64,000 nt of DNA, taken from contig JALCBR010000003.1 of assembly GCA_028066245.1 (NCBI GenBank), positions 62,001 to 126,000 of the forward strand, read 5' to 3'. Source of the stretch: Pirellulales bacterium (GTDB lineage: Bacteria > Planctomycetota > Planctomycetia > Pirellulales > S012-138). Shown piece by piece: positions 47,097 to 56,542 of the stretch (positions are counted from its first letter, which is position 1; each line of letters begins with the position of its first letter). Below the pieces are notes generated by a model. The model saw only the letters and a list, made by a program, of their open reading frames with translations. It was not told where the DNA came from and searched no databases. The position numbers and the translations under genes were made by a program.

Positions 47097-48059
47097 TCAG
47101 TTAGCCTTGTCGGCGATCGCATTCGCGGCTTTCGTGATTGGCCATTTCCCGCTGAAGACCTCGACCGCCGGTCCTGTCATGAAGACGTGATCGTTCTCAG
47201 CCCATTCCAGTTCCAGGTCTCCGCCGACAAGGTGAGCCAGGATCTTGCGATTTGTCTTTCCGGCTAATACGCCGGCCACGCAAACCGCACTTGCCCCAGT
47301 TCCGCAGGCGAGCGTTTCCCCGCTGCCGCGTTCCCACACCCGCATGCGAATCTCGTCCGGCGAAATCACCTGCACGAACTCTGCATTCACACGTTCGGGA
47401 AAATGTGAATCCCGTTCGATCTGCGGACCAATTCCTAACACCAACTCGTCCGTTGGCTCGTCGACGTAAATGATGCAGTGCGGGTTGCCCATGGAAACGC
47501 AGGTGACGGCAAAATTGTGACCGGCCACGGAGAGCGGCGCATTGACAATCTTCTCGCCGGAGAACGTACTGGGGATCTGTTCGCCGCGCAAGGTCGGTTT
47601 GCCCATATCGACACGAACGCGATCCACGATCGGCTGTGATTCACTAGTGGTAAAAAGTTGCAACTCCAACACGCCGGCACCGGTTTCAATGTGCAGCGTC
47701 TCTTGTCGGCAGATTCCGTGATCGAACAGATACTTGGCCACGCAGCGAATCCCGTTGCCGCACATTTGGGCTTCCGAACCATCGGCGTTGAACATCCGCA
47801 TCCGAGCGTCAGCAGTTTCCGACGGACCGATCAAGATCAAGCCATCGCCGCCAATTCCGAAATGCCGGTCGGAAACTTCGCATGCCAGCCGCGTCACATC
47901 AATCTCGCCGGGCGTTTCCACAGCCGACCAGACATCCGCCTGCTCAAAGCAATTGACGTAGACGTAATCATTCCCAGCTCCCTGCATCTTGGTGAAGGGA
48001 AGCAGGCGAGTCGCCGGGGAGGAAGTGCGTTGAGATTCGGGCTGCGCGGTCGTGGCCAT
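47097..48059 (-). CDS. dapF: Diaminopimelate epimerase
   Basis: 320 residues. Both catalytic cysteines are present: Cys100 in [13 protein letters not shown] and Cys252 in [13 protein letters not shown]. The family signature [15 protein letters not shown] is at the N-terminus after about 20 extra residues. It converts LL- to meso-diaminopimelate, needed for lysine synthesis and peptidoglycan cross-links in the cytoplasm. No other dap gene is adjacent; the next gene on the strand is the LarA-like enzyme. Confidence 0.95.
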   Translation of the reverse strand: MATTAQPESQRTSSPATRLLPFTKMQGAGNDYVYVNCFEQADVWSAVETPGEIDVTRLACEVSDRHFGIGGDGLILIGPSETADARMRMFNADGSEAQMCGNGIRCVAKYLFDHGICRQETLHIETGAGVLELQLFTTSESQPIVDRVRVDMGKPTLRGEQIPSTFSGEKIVNAPLSVAGHNFAVTCVSMGNPHCIIYVDEPTDELVLGIGPQIERDSHFPERVNAEFVQVISPDEIRMRVWERGSGETLACGTGASAVCVAGVLAGKTNRKILAHLVGGDLELEWAENDHVFMTGPAVEVFSGKWPITKAANAIADKAN

Positions 48060-48154
48060 AGACTTGAAAACGGCGTGGTCGAGTGATCAACAGCACTACC
48101 ATGATCGTCCAATTAGCTCGTGCTGGCAACTCGCGCAGACCGAGAGTTACTGAC

Positions 48155-49789
48155 TTAATCAGTGCCGCCCCTCTGCTTTTTATGCGCGTCGCCGCCTCGA
48201 TACGCCAAAATCTTCATTTGGATCTTGTTGATGACGTTCGCGCACTGCATCAAGAAGATGGAGAAAGTTCGATCGCTACGGAGGTCTTCGTGCGATAGCT
48301 TATGGAGCGCTTCAATCTTGATTGCCGTGATCTTGGCCAAGATCTCTTCAAGCTTGTCAGGGTCGCGGCAATTCCACTGCTCACTCTCCAACTTGATCGT
48401 CTGCTCCAAGTATTCGTCCAGCACTTCCTTTTCTTCAATGACCTGCGCCTCATCCCGGCGCCGCACCATCCGAGTGCGGAAGCCATAAAGCAAAAACATG
48501 CCGGCTGCAAATGCCACAAGCAGGTCCTTGCCGCCGGCCAGCAACTCCGTCCAAGTGGCTAGTTCCGAGGGATCAAACGGTTGAAAGTAAGCTTGGGCGG
48601 CGGGATGGAAACTGGAATTGAGGTACTGCGAAAGGACCTCAGTTTGCGAGATCAATTGAATCGGAGGTCGGGCGGTTTCGTCGCGCATTTCGTTTAACTG
48701 GCTGGCGAAGCCGACGGGATCGCCATAGATGGAATCCAGGATTGCCGTGACCAGCGCTTCGGACGCGTCTGACCTGACGGCCACAAAATCAGCTGAGCCA
48801 ATTGTGGTGATTTCGTGTCGCGGAATACGTTCCCCATGCTTGTCATAGCCATAGGCCCCCGGCGGAATGGTCACAATTTCAAACGCTGACTGCTGCGCGA
48901 GCGCAGCGGCATCGATCGATACCAGTTCAATCTCATTATTCCGTAACAACTCTAACGTTGCTTCATCCAACCAGGCGGTTTCACGGACACGGACAACACC
49001 TGCTGAACTTTGCTTTGCGACTGGGTTCCCATCTCCATCAGAGTCCTCGGGCGATAGTTTTGCTGGGGTCAACTGTTGCGGACCTCCTGCTTTCAACCCG
49101 GAACGATAATGTCTGGCGATGACATCTGCGACGCGTCTCGCTCCGGAACCAAGCAGCCCTGCGTCGACACGATGCTCGTGCGCCATCGTTTCCCGCAGAA
49201 TACTTGAAACGGTGAATTGATAGTCGGGATCGTTTGGGTTGAGTTGCTGGAATTCGTTCTCCGTTTTGTTGAGCACACTTTTGTCGACGGCCACGCAGAC
49301 TACGGCGCGAAACAGCGGAGCCACTGCAACAATATCTTGTGTGCCTTGTTGATTTTTTCGGGAAAGATCGCGTTCCTGCAAGATCGCCAAATTGGGCGAA
49401 ACAGGCCGCTTTCCACGGTCGTCCTCTATCGTCGCGATCACACCACGCTCGCGCAGTAAAGCCGCATTTTCTGGACTTCCCGCCAGGTTGCTTCTGTGTA
49501 TGACCGTTGAGTTCGGGAATCGGTTTTCCAAGACTGCTTCCAGCGCTATCCCGGCTCGCTCATATGCTTGACCTGGGGGCCCGGCCGCAATCGCGATGTC
49601 CCCGGGAACCGAATCATGACTAAGCCACCACCCCGCCAACGAAACCCCAACCAGCACAATCAGCAGCGTGATGACTGGCCAGTCCGCGATGGTGGCAAAC
49701 AACGTCGAGATTCGACGAGGTGACGTCGTCGGGTCCTTGCCAGGAGGACTCTGGAGGTTGGACGGAGTCGAGCTCGGTTTGTCTGCCAT
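48155..49789 (-). CDS. TAXI-type substrate-binding protein anchored at both ends
   Basis: 544 residues. A cytoplasmic N-terminal tail is followed by a membrane helix at 38-56 (PVITLLIVLVGVSLAGWWLS). The periplasmic domain resembles TAXI/TRAP solute-binding proteins (PGDIAIAAGPPGQAYERAGIALE, VAPLFRAVVCVAVDKS). A second hydrophobic segment lies near 418-438 (LLVAFAAGMFLLYGF), and a basic, coiled-coil-like tail of about 105 residues is probably back in the cytoplasm. Usual TAXI proteins are soluble periplasmic proteins working with a separate permease. No DctM permease gene is next to it, and the double anchoring suggests a sensor or receptor role; this is inference. Confidence 0.75.
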   Translation of the reverse strand: MADKPSSTPSNLQSPPGKDPTTSPRRISTLFATIADWPVITLLIVLVGVSLAGWWLSHDSVPGDIAIAAGPPGQAYERAGIALEAVLENRFPNSTVIHRSNLAGSPENAALLRERGVIATIEDDRGKRPVSPNLAILQERDLSRKNQQGTQDIVAVAPLFRAVVCVAVDKSVLNKTENEFQQLNPNDPDYQFTVSSILRETMAHEHRVDAGLLGSGARRVADVIARHYRSGLKAGGPQQLTPAKLSPEDSDGDGNPVAKQSSAGVVRVRETAWLDEATLELLRNNEIELVSIDAAALAQQSAFEIVTIPPGAYGYDKHGERIPRHEITTIGSADFVAVRSDASEALVTAILDSIYGDPVGFASQLNEMRDETARPPIQLISQTEVLSQYLNSSFHPAAQAYFQPFDPSELATWTELLAGGKDLLVAFAAGMFLLYGFRTRMVRRRDEAQVIEEKEVLDEYLEQTIKLESEQWNCRDPDKLEEILAKITAIKIEALHKLSHEDLRSDRTFSIFLMQCANVINKIQMKILAYRGGDAHKKQRGGTD

Positions 49790-50111
49790 GAATCTAAGCA
49801 AACCTCCCCAAGGTGGGCAACTTGAGTCGTGCTGTTGCGAGCCGTCATTCTAGGCCTTGATCAGCTCTGACGGTTAGTGATTCAGCAAGAATTCCCAAAG
49901 CAATACGATGCGCACATCTGTCAAAGTTTACGGTGGTGGCATGTCCCGATGTTGTGAACAGCAACGAAGCGATTCTTACGGTCTTGAACTGTTGAGCACA
50001 AAGCCGCCATGTCTCTCGAACCGATCAGAGATTACACATGGCACTTATGACATGGCTGTCGTTCAAGTGCGGCGCGCATGGTGGACTGGTCCCAGGGAGG
50101 GTACAACACTC
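49790..50111. other. Divergent intergenic region (322 bases)
   Basis: This stretch lies between the TAXI-type gene (minus) and the lipoprotein gene (plus). An open frame continues upstream of the lipoprotein start but shows no similarity to a signal peptide or family, so it is treated as untranslated. No clear promoter or hairpin recognised. Confidence 0.3.
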
Positions 50112-51380
50112 ATGACGGAGAATGCATGGCGGCTTGTTTTGTTGCTGCTGGTGTCTGCATGGTGTTGCGGATGTGCCCAAGGTCCACGCGATCTCTCGCG
50201 AATGCGTGCCCCGTATAATCAGGCAATCCAGAGCACCAGTGCAGAACAGATGCTGCAGAACTTGGTGCGGCTGAAGTATCGCGAATCGCCAGAGTTTCTG
50301 GCCGTGACAGCGATCGCCTCTCAATCGACCTACAATGGCGGGGGCTCGGTTGGCGTTAGTCTACCGGAAGCTGCGCTCTCCATGCTCACGCTAGGTGCTT
50401 CGGCCAGTTATTCCGAACGCCCAACGTTTACGTTTCAAAGTCGTGACGATCCTGAGTTTCAGCGAGGTTTGCTTGAGCCGATCCCCCTTTCGACGATTGC
50501 CCTGGTGACTCAAACCGGCTGGGCCACGGATCGTGTGCAGCGACTGACGATCAAGAACATCAATGGTGTTGACAACGCTACCAGCGCCGGTGGCCCAACG
50601 CCTGCTGACAAGCCGGAGTTCGAGAAGTTTCAGCGCGCGGCGTATTTGATGCGCGAACTACAGCAAAAGCGGTGGGTAGAGCTTGCTACCGTGAAGAGCG
50701 AGGAGTTGCTGATCAAGAAACAAGACACAAACTTCTTGGGTATCCCTTGGGAGCAAGTGTCAACGGAAGAAATCGCATTGCTTAAAGACCGTGGCTATTC
50801 TGTTCGGCCTGTTGCGGAGCACCCTGAACTTGCAGAGTTCTATCGCACGACTGGTGACTTGTCGCTTCGATTTCACCCGCTTGCCTGGACAACGCCAGAA
50901 GCAGTCGAACTAGCTCGCTTATTGGAGGTTAAACCATTCCAGGATGCCTACGTGGTCAAGAATTCGACGAGCGAAGAAGGGCAGCTCGGGCGAATTATTT
51001 TGAGACGAGATGGCGATTATCGGACGGAAATGCAATTGCTTGTGACCCCCCGATCCGTCCTGGAAATGATGTACTATCTGGCTCAGGCTGTACCTGCCCC
51101 GCCGGAACATCTCAACGCCAACTGGATGACAACTACGCGCGATGTTACCGGTGCCGTCTTTGATTGGAATCAGCTCACTGCTGGCTTGTTCCAGGTCCAC
51201 GTTTGCGCGGATTGCCCTCCTCCAGATGTAGCGTCTGTGGCCGTTCCTTACAAAGGCTATTGGTACTACATCGCCAACAATGACCTCACATCCAAGGCAA
51301 CGTTTAGCTTGCTGCAAGAAATCTACAACATCGAAGTTCGAGGTGGGGATAAAGGAATACCATTCATTATCGGCTCTTGA
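50112..51380 (+). CDS. Predicted lipoprotein of unknown function
   Basis: 422 residues. The ATG at 50112 starts a lipoprotein-like signal (AWRLVLLLLVSAWCCGCAQG) with a likely lipidated Cys21, and an AGGGAGG ribosome site lies about 13 bases upstream. The mature protein has a Gly/Ser-rich segment early on (TYNGGGSVGVSLPEAALSML) and a mixed alpha/beta remainder with no family motif I know. It would be attached to the inner or outer membrane on the periplasmic side. The next frame downstream is a tiny membrane protein on the same strand. Confidence 0.7.
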   Translation: MTENAWRLVLLLLVSAWCCGCAQGPRDLSRMRAPYNQAIQSTSAEQMLQNLVRLKYRESPEFLAVTAIASQSTYNGGGSVGVSLPEAALSMLTLGASASYSERPTFTFQSRDDPEFQRGLLEPIPLSTIALVTQTGWATDRVQRLTIKNINGVDNATSAGGPTPADKPEFEKFQRAAYLMRELQQKRWVELATVKSEELLIKKQDTNFLGIPWEQVSTEEIALLKDRGYSVRPVAEHPELAEFYRTTGDLSLRFHPLAWTTPEAVELARLLEVKPFQDAYVVKNSTSEEGQLGRIILRRDGDYRTEMQLLVTPRSVLEMMYYLAQAVPAPPEHLNANWMTTTRDVTGAVFDWNQLTAGLFQVHVCADCPPPDVASVAVPYKGYWYYIANNDLTSKATFSLLQEIYNIEVRGGDKGIPFIIGS

Positions 51381-51525
51381 TTCATCACGGCATATACTGT
51401 CAGCGAGTTCGCATTCATGGGATTGGCGGCAATTCCTCAAGGAGCAGAAATGGCAGCGATCGTGATCACCTATAGCTTGGTGGTTCTGCATTAGCCGTGG
51501 CCTGGGTCATGCAGTTCGTCGATTG

Positions 51526-51678
51526 ATGTTGTTGTCCGACGACGACCTTCCCGGCCAGTACGACAAACTGATGTGGGTTGTTGCTTTTGTCTTGTTGTTC
51601 TTTGTCACTCCGATTGCTTTTATCCTGTGGAAAATGGCCATGCGAAAGGCGCGATTGAGAGAGCGCCAGCGGCTATGA
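51526..51678 (+). CDS. Small single-pass membrane protein (50 aa)
   Basis: A 50-codon frame starting MLLSDDDLPGQYDKL, with one long hydrophobic helix (MWVVAFVLLFFVTPIAFILW, residues 16-35) followed by a strongly basic tail (KMAMRKARLRERQRL). The positive-inside rule puts the tail in the cytoplasm. The ribosome site is weak. It lies about 145 bases after the lipoprotein gene on the same strand. Family unknown. Confidence 0.45.
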   Translation: MLLSDDDLPGQYDKLMWVVAFVLLFFVTPIAFILWKMAMRKARLRERQRL

Positions 51679-51798
51679 GGATATGATGAGTTCCAACGAT
51701 CGAGGTTGAACATGGCGTGCGAACTCATTCGCATGCTCTCCAACGTGCGTGTGTGTTACACCTCCTCTGACACGTTGCGAATCATGATTCGCCCGTAG

Positions 51799-53025
51799 TC
51801 AATTGCGATCCGGCCGCCGCCCGAACCGAGCATGATATTTCGCGAACGCCAATTGGCGCTCGCGTTCACCAGCAAAACTCAATGTCACAGGCGTATAGAG
51901 AGTGGCGTCGCTTCGCTCGCGATTCACGAATCCAAAATCCTTGGGGTCTTCTCCTTTCAGGTGCAGCACGCAGGCCAGAGCAATGTCGCGAAGCTGCGCT
52001 TCCCAATTCGTGTTGGCATAGGTCAGACAAACATCCTGTTCATCAAATAATTTGACCAACAAACCGGAATGCGATGCATCTCCCAACTTGGCCACAGCCA
52101 GCACGGCATGCATGCGATCATTCGCGTCTGCGCCTGGGTCGGCAGCTAGCGATTGGGCCAACGGAAGTCCGGCCGGCAAGCCATATCGTAAGGCCATATA
52201 GACACAATCTGCCGGACGAACGAGATCCCCATTTGCGGTAATCCACTCATTCAAGATGCTTTGGCAAGCTTCCGCCCCAGGACCTGTGGTTGCCATCTCC
52301 GTAAAGACGCGCGAGGTTGACAGGAAATTTAGCATGTCCAGGGTTGGCGTTTCGCAGCGGACATTGGGGCGAGAGCTAGCGAAGAACAGGGCGGCCATCG
52401 CCGCTGGTGACTCCATAATGTGAGAAACGTTGACGATCTGTGTGTCAATCGCCACGGCAAGTTCCTCAGGATCACGCGACAACGCCATCATCACACCGCG
52501 TGACTGTTCCAGCATGTTGGCAAACAGCGTTCGGGTTGCTGGAGTGTTGCCTAACAACTGTGTGTAAGCGTCAAACCCCGGCAAACCATAGCCATCAGTC
52601 CCGTCTGGATCTGCCTGGAATCGTTTGACGCGATCTTCAAAATCTCGGCCAATGACGTCGGCAAGAATCGCCTGGCAGCGACTGCGAACTTCTGCGTCGG
52701 AGGATTCCAACCCAGCCTGCAACGCCGCGACTGCGGTCATTCCCATCGCGGCGAGTTTACGCGTCGCCTGATCACGTTCTTGAAATCGCTGAGAGCTCAA
52801 CTGCTCGACAAGCTGAATAGCTTGTTGTGCGGACGCCTTTGTTCCCTGTCCTGAACGTGAGGTGTCCTGTTGAATGGCGAGCAGGATGCGGTTGCCAGAC
52901 GCTGGGATTGCGGCATTAGCTCGATGGTTTTTCTCGCCGGACGCTGTGCAGAATGCCATGGCCATGCACACGGACGCGGTCGCTGTTGACCACGTTTTTC
53001 GACATTTTTGGAATAGGCGATTCAT
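51799..53025 (-). CDS. Exported HEAT-like repeat protein, hypothetical
   Basis: 408 residues. The N-terminus carries a weak signal-like stretch (STATASVCMAMAFCTASG). Residues about 70-125 form a helical repeat (FQERDQATRKLAAMGMTAVAALQAGLESSDAEVRSRCQAILADVI) of the HEAT/armadillo kind that binds proteins. A second helical pair with MHAVLAVAKLGDASHSGLLVKL is near residue 310. The rest is alpha-helical with no enzymatic motif. Probably a protein-interaction factor. The ATG at 53025 is used; another lies 14 residues upstream. Confidence 0.65.
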   Translation of the reverse strand: MNRLFQKCRKTWSTATASVCMAMAFCTASGEKNHRANAAIPASGNRILLAIQQDTSRSGQGTKASAQQAIQLVEQLSSQRFQERDQATRKLAAMGMTAVAALQAGLESSDAEVRSRCQAILADVIGRDFEDRVKRFQADPDGTDGYGLPGFDAYTQLLGNTPATRTLFANMLEQSRGVMMALSRDPEELAVAIDTQIVNVSHIMESPAAMAALFFASSRPNVRCETPTLDMLNFLSTSRVFTEMATTGPGAEACQSILNEWITANGDLVRPADCVYMALRYGLPAGLPLAQSLAADPGADANDRMHAVLAVAKLGDASHSGLLVKLFDEQDVCLTYANTNWEAQLRDIALACVLHLKGEDPKDFGFVNRERSDATLYTPVTLSFAGERERQLAFAKYHARFGRRPDRN

Positions 53026-53496
53026 CGGGGACGCGCTGGCGAGCGACCTCAAAAGTGTGAACACCATTCAGGGTAGAAACAAAACTGATTGCTCGCTGTT
53101 CGATCACGGGCAACTCCATCCTAGGTCGTCACGCCGCGCAGAGGCAATCGTGAATTACTCACCGCTGGCCAGCCAAGCACGAATCCGCATGATTTGGATG
53201 TTGTGAAACGGTCGTTTGCATGGCTAGAATCAGGGCGGTAAGGAAGGGCTTCCGTGACTCGTTCGTCCCTGAGACTCTGCTTTTCGGCAATGATTCAGCA
53301 ACGCGTGACGGTCGCCAACCCCTCCCGCTCAAGCAGGCAATTTCCCGCCGCACCTGCCAACAATAACACACGGATTTCCGGATTACGCCAGGCGTTTGCC
53401 GCGTGGTTCGTGTCGCTTGCCGTGACTCTTCCCAGAGAGAGCCCTCTGCTTAAGGGCTCCGCTGACCAACCTCTGACTTAGGAACGAAATCCCACG
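53026..53496. other. Divergent intergenic region (471 bases) with a hairpin before gdhA
   Basis: This stretch separates the HEAT-like gene (minus) from the glutamate dehydrogenase gene (plus). GAGCCCT (53439-53445) and AGGGCTC (53453-53459) form a seven-pair hairpin 38 bases upstream of the gdhA ATG; if transcribed it would lie in the leader. No further gene was recognised. Confidence 0.4.
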
Positions 53497-54819
53497 ATGA
53501 CCGCGAATGCAACCCTGACAGCTAATCCAACTGACAACATCTTTGATCAAGCGGTTTTGCGACTGGATCGAGCGTTTCAGCATTCCGAGATCGATGAGGA
53601 AGCCGTGCTGAAGCTGAAGTATCCCAAAGCGGTTCTCGAAGTCTCCATTCCTGTGCGGCGAGATGACGGCAGCCTGAGCGTATTTACCGGCTACCGCGTG
53701 CGACACGATGACACCCGTGGACCCACCAAAGGCGGCATCCGCTATCATCCGGGCGTGACGTTGAGCGAAGTCAAAGCGTTGGCGTTCTGGATGACGTTTA
53801 AGTGCGCTGTTGTCGGTATTCCTTACGGAGGTGGCAAAGGCGGAATTGTCGTCAATCCCAAGGAACTTTCGCTCCTGGAGTTGGAGCGCCTCAGTCGCGG
53901 TTTCATCGAACAGATTGCCGACTTCATCGGTCCTGAAACAGATGTACCTGCCCCTGATATGTACACCAACGCCATGATCATGGGTTGGATGATGGACGAA
54001 TACAGCAAGATCGAACGACGCCGCGTACCGTCGGTCATCACCGGCAAACCGATTCCACTTGGCGGAAGCTTAGGGCGAGATGACGCGACAGGGCGTGGCG
54101 CATACTACTGCATTAAGGAACTTGAGCAGCGGCGAAAATGGAACCCGCACGACATCCGCGTGGCCGTGCAAGGGTTTGGTAACGCAGGTCAACATTTCGC
54201 CCGGTTGATGCATGCTGATGGATATCGCATTGTAGCCGTTAGTGATTCGCGTGGCGGTATCTTTCGTGAAGAGGGCTTTGACATCCCCAGTCTGATTTAT
54301 GCCAAGAACGAGATGCGGGAACTCCAGGCCGTGTACTGCAATGGATCCGTCTGCGAAACCGTCGATGCGGAGAAAATCACTAATGAAGAGTTGCTAGAAC
54401 TGGATGTCGATATCCTGGCTCCGGCAGCGCTCGAAGATCAGATCTCGACACAAAACGCGGATGCAATCAAAGCTCCGGTGATTGTCGAAGTGGCCAACGG
54501 ACCAGTCACATTTGACGCTGACGACATCCTCCGCGAGACGGACAAGCTGGTGATTCCGGACATTCTCGCCAACGCTGGCGGCGTTACGGTCAGCTACTTC
54601 GAATGGCTGCAAAACCGGGCGGGCGAGTATTGGGCCGAAGAAGAAGTGCAAACCAGGCTGCAGAAGATCATCTCGCGAGAGTTCAGATCCATCATGGACT
54701 TAAAGGAAGAGCGAGAAATCGACATGCGTACCGCCGCATACGCGCACGCACTAACGCGAATCGGAAAAGCCATCGAAGCTCAAGGAACGAGCCGGTATTT
54801 CAAAAGCAACGGACACTAG
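53497..54819 (+). CDS. gdhA: Glutamate dehydrogenase (Glu/Leu/Phe/Val family)
   Basis: 440 residues. The substrate-binding and catalytic loop PYGGGKGGIVV with its Lys, DVPAPDMYTNA and GRGAYY are typical, and the NAD(P) motif is VAVQGFGNAGQHFARL. Length and the Y-D-x-A-x-x-R-L-x-R-A-F opening fit the short hexameric type found in archaea and bacteria. It interconverts glutamate with 2-oxoglutarate and ammonia; the coenzyme preference is not clear. It ends 51 bases before the convergent acidic-tailed unknown gene. Confidence 0.95.
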   Translation: MTANATLTANPTDNIFDQAVLRLDRAFQHSEIDEEAVLKLKYPKAVLEVSIPVRRDDGSLSVFTGYRVRHDDTRGPTKGGIRYHPGVTLSEVKALAFWMTFKCAVVGIPYGGGKGGIVVNPKELSLLELERLSRGFIEQIADFIGPETDVPAPDMYTNAMIMGWMMDEYSKIERRRVPSVITGKPIPLGGSLGRDDATGRGAYYCIKELEQRRKWNPHDIRVAVQGFGNAGQHFARLMHADGYRIVAVSDSRGGIFREEGFDIPSLIYAKNEMRELQAVYCNGSVCETVDAEKITNEELLELDVDILAPAALEDQISTQNADAIKAPVIVEVANGPVTFDADDILRETDKLVIPDILANAGGVTVSYFEWLQNRAGEYWAEEEVQTRLQKIISREFRSIMDLKEEREIDMRTAAYAHALTRIGKAIEAQGTSRYFKSNGH

Positions 54820-54870
54820 GAATTCGCAACTTCCAAAGTGCTGCCGCCCCTTGAGTTGTGCCCTGCGCAC

Positions 54871-55518
54871 TCAAATCATATCGAAGTCCATCAAGTCTCC
54901 GTCATCTTCGTCGATGTCGCCTTCATCCTCCAGCAGGCTGGAGGACTGCTGCAACTTGACGAACTCGACTTGAGTGGCTTTGCCGATGGCAAGGAACACA
55001 CCGCCGGCTTCATTAGCGAGGAGAAACCCTTGATCAACGCCCACGCCACCGCGGAAGCTGTAGGGGAACTTGTAGATCACTCCATCGCGGAGTTCTTGCA
55101 AGAGTTTTTCTGCCGCTGTATCTGATGCCTTGCTCGCGTTTTCGTCCGGCAGCAAGTCCAGCGAATAGAGTGCACGGATGTTGTGATCCAGGTAATCTTC
55201 AATGGTTGCCTGTTCGACAAGCTCGACAGGCGCAGAGAAAGACGACGGAGCGGGAGGAATCTCATTGCCTTCCACGTCGATCGGTGTCAACGTTCCCCGC
55301 TCGCACCAAGCCCCGTCCGGGGAGAGGTAGCCCATAGCGATGCTTCCCTTGCCGGTAACAGTACGCCCGTCACTGGCCAACGTCGCCAATTCGCAAGGAT
55401 CGCCATCTTCATCCAGGACGAGCGTCTCTTTGTAGCCATACAACTTCGTCCGATCGACCTTCTTTAAGCCAAAGGCAAGGTCTCTCTTGGCGAAGCTAAA
55501 GATAAGTGGTTTGGCCAT
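54871..55518 (-). CDS. Hypothetical protein with acidic C-terminal tail
   Basis: 215 residues, unrecognised. The N-terminal half (MAKPLIFSFAKRDLAFGLKKVDRTKLYG) is mainly beta-strand in character, with a central helical region (ASKASDTAAEKLLQEL). The last 20 residues are almost all acidic (LEDEGDIDEDDGDLMDFDMI), a frequent sign of binding to basic partners. No signal peptide or membrane segment, so it is cytoplasmic. It lies alone between gdhA and the outer-membrane-like gene. Confidence 0.7.
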   Translation of the reverse strand: MAKPLIFSFAKRDLAFGLKKVDRTKLYGYKETLVLDEDGDPCELATLASDGRTVTGKGSIAMGYLSPDGAWCERGTLTPIDVEGNEIPPAPSSFSAPVELVEQATIEDYLDHNIRALYSLDLLPDENASKASDTAAEKLLQELRDGVIYKFPYSFRGGVGVDQGFLLANEAGGVFLAIGKATQVEFVKLQQSSSLLEDEGDIDEDDGDLMDFDMI

Positions 55519-55677
55519 GAATGAACCTGACACCGAGACATAACAGTGTTTCGCAGGCCACACACCCGGGAGGGCAACTTACCGGTGCGGCAATCAGTGC
55601 TGCGAATGCGGTGCGATTATAAAAGGCGAAAGTGTACGATCGCCAGCGCGAAGATGAAGCAAATTCGCCACCTGTCT

Positions 55678-56301
55678 CTATCGCCCCAAGTAGCCCAAGC
55701 TCACGCCGTACATCCAATGATCATAGTCGCGGCCTTTGGTGGTAACGTAATAGCTTGCCGCGGCGGTGAGGCGTATATGCGAGGTCAGCCAGAAATGGAC
55801 TCCCAATTCTGGATAGACGGCTCCCAAGGCCCCATCAACGGACTCCTTCTCTTCGCCACGTTCGTCGATGAATCCATTGTCGTCGTTATCGATGCCATCG
55901 GAATCGGCCACTTCGGAAAACTCGGAGTACCCACCGAATACACCCAGTCCGGCAAACGGAGCCACGCGACTTGGCGTCTGCACACGAGCACCCAGGTTAA
56001 CGCCCAAGAAGGAGTCGTCCGCGGCGGAATTCGTGAGCCACGCGAAGCTGGCGCGACCTTCGATGTCTTCACGAAAGTAATGAAACGCACCCAATTCCGC
56101 TCCCGCGGCGCCGGGGTCCGTTGTGCCAGCAGCACCAGCGAATAACCCGGTTCCGCCATCCACAAACCGAGCATCGACCGCCTGTTTGGCCATTCGGGCG
56201 ATCTTTTCCGCATCATCGTCGGGATAGAGGGCGGAATACTTGGCCGCATGCCGGTTCATCCATCGCCCAGCGAGACGTGCAGCCACTGGCGGCGGCGACA
56301 A
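55678..56301 (-). CDS. Putative outer-membrane beta-barrel protein, N-terminus displaced by a frameshift
   Basis: 207 residues as read. The body is Gly-rich and strand-like, with alternating hydrophobic residues (FLGVNLGARVQTPSRVAPFAGLGVFGGY, RLTAAASYYV, WMYGVSLGYL), consistent with a small beta-barrel. In the middle lies DSDGIDNDDNGFIDERGEE, a calcium-binding-like acidic loop. It ends with an aromatic-rich strand. The present start (a TTG or the ATG at 56259) has no signal peptide. A proper lipoprotein signal peptide exists just upstream in the neighbouring frame (56213-56341), suggesting a frameshift near 56259-56270. Either the sequence contains an indel error or the gene is broken. Confidence 0.65.
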   Translation of the reverse strand: MSPPPVAARLAGRWMNRHAAKYSALYPDDDAEKIARMAKQAVDARFVDGGTGLFAGAAGTTDPGAAGAELGAFHYFREDIEGRASFAWLTNSAADDSFLGVNLGARVQTPSRVAPFAGLGVFGGYSEFSEVADSDGIDNDDNGFIDERGEEKESVDGALGAVYPELGVHFWLTSHIRLTAAASYYVTTKGRDYDHWMYGVSLGYLGR

Positions 56302-56341
56302 CCGCGCAGCACACAGTCAACTTGAAGCGGTAGCAATGCAT
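56213..56341 (-). other. Orphan lipoprotein signal peptide in the neighbouring frame
   Basis: A 42-codon frame beginning MHCYRFKLTVCCAVVAAASGC. The lipobox is ASGC with Cys21, and it continues CTSRWAMD before running into a stop. It overlaps the first part of the outer-membrane-like frame and differs from it by one base of phase. A one-base gain or two-base loss near 56260 would join both into one lipoprotein. Confidence 0.6.
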
Positions 56342-56542
56342 GAATGCCCAATAAAACAAAGGAGCAGCTGCGGACGTTACGGGAAAGCCCCGTAACAGGT
56401 CAAGCCGCTTGTTCGGTGGCTTTCACGCCCACGAGATTGCGACGATGATTTCAGCCGGCACGCGTTATTGTATTGGGAACTGGTATGACAGGCTGCCATG
56501 GGATCATCAGCAGCGAAGGTCTTGAACGGAGATTTTTGAACT

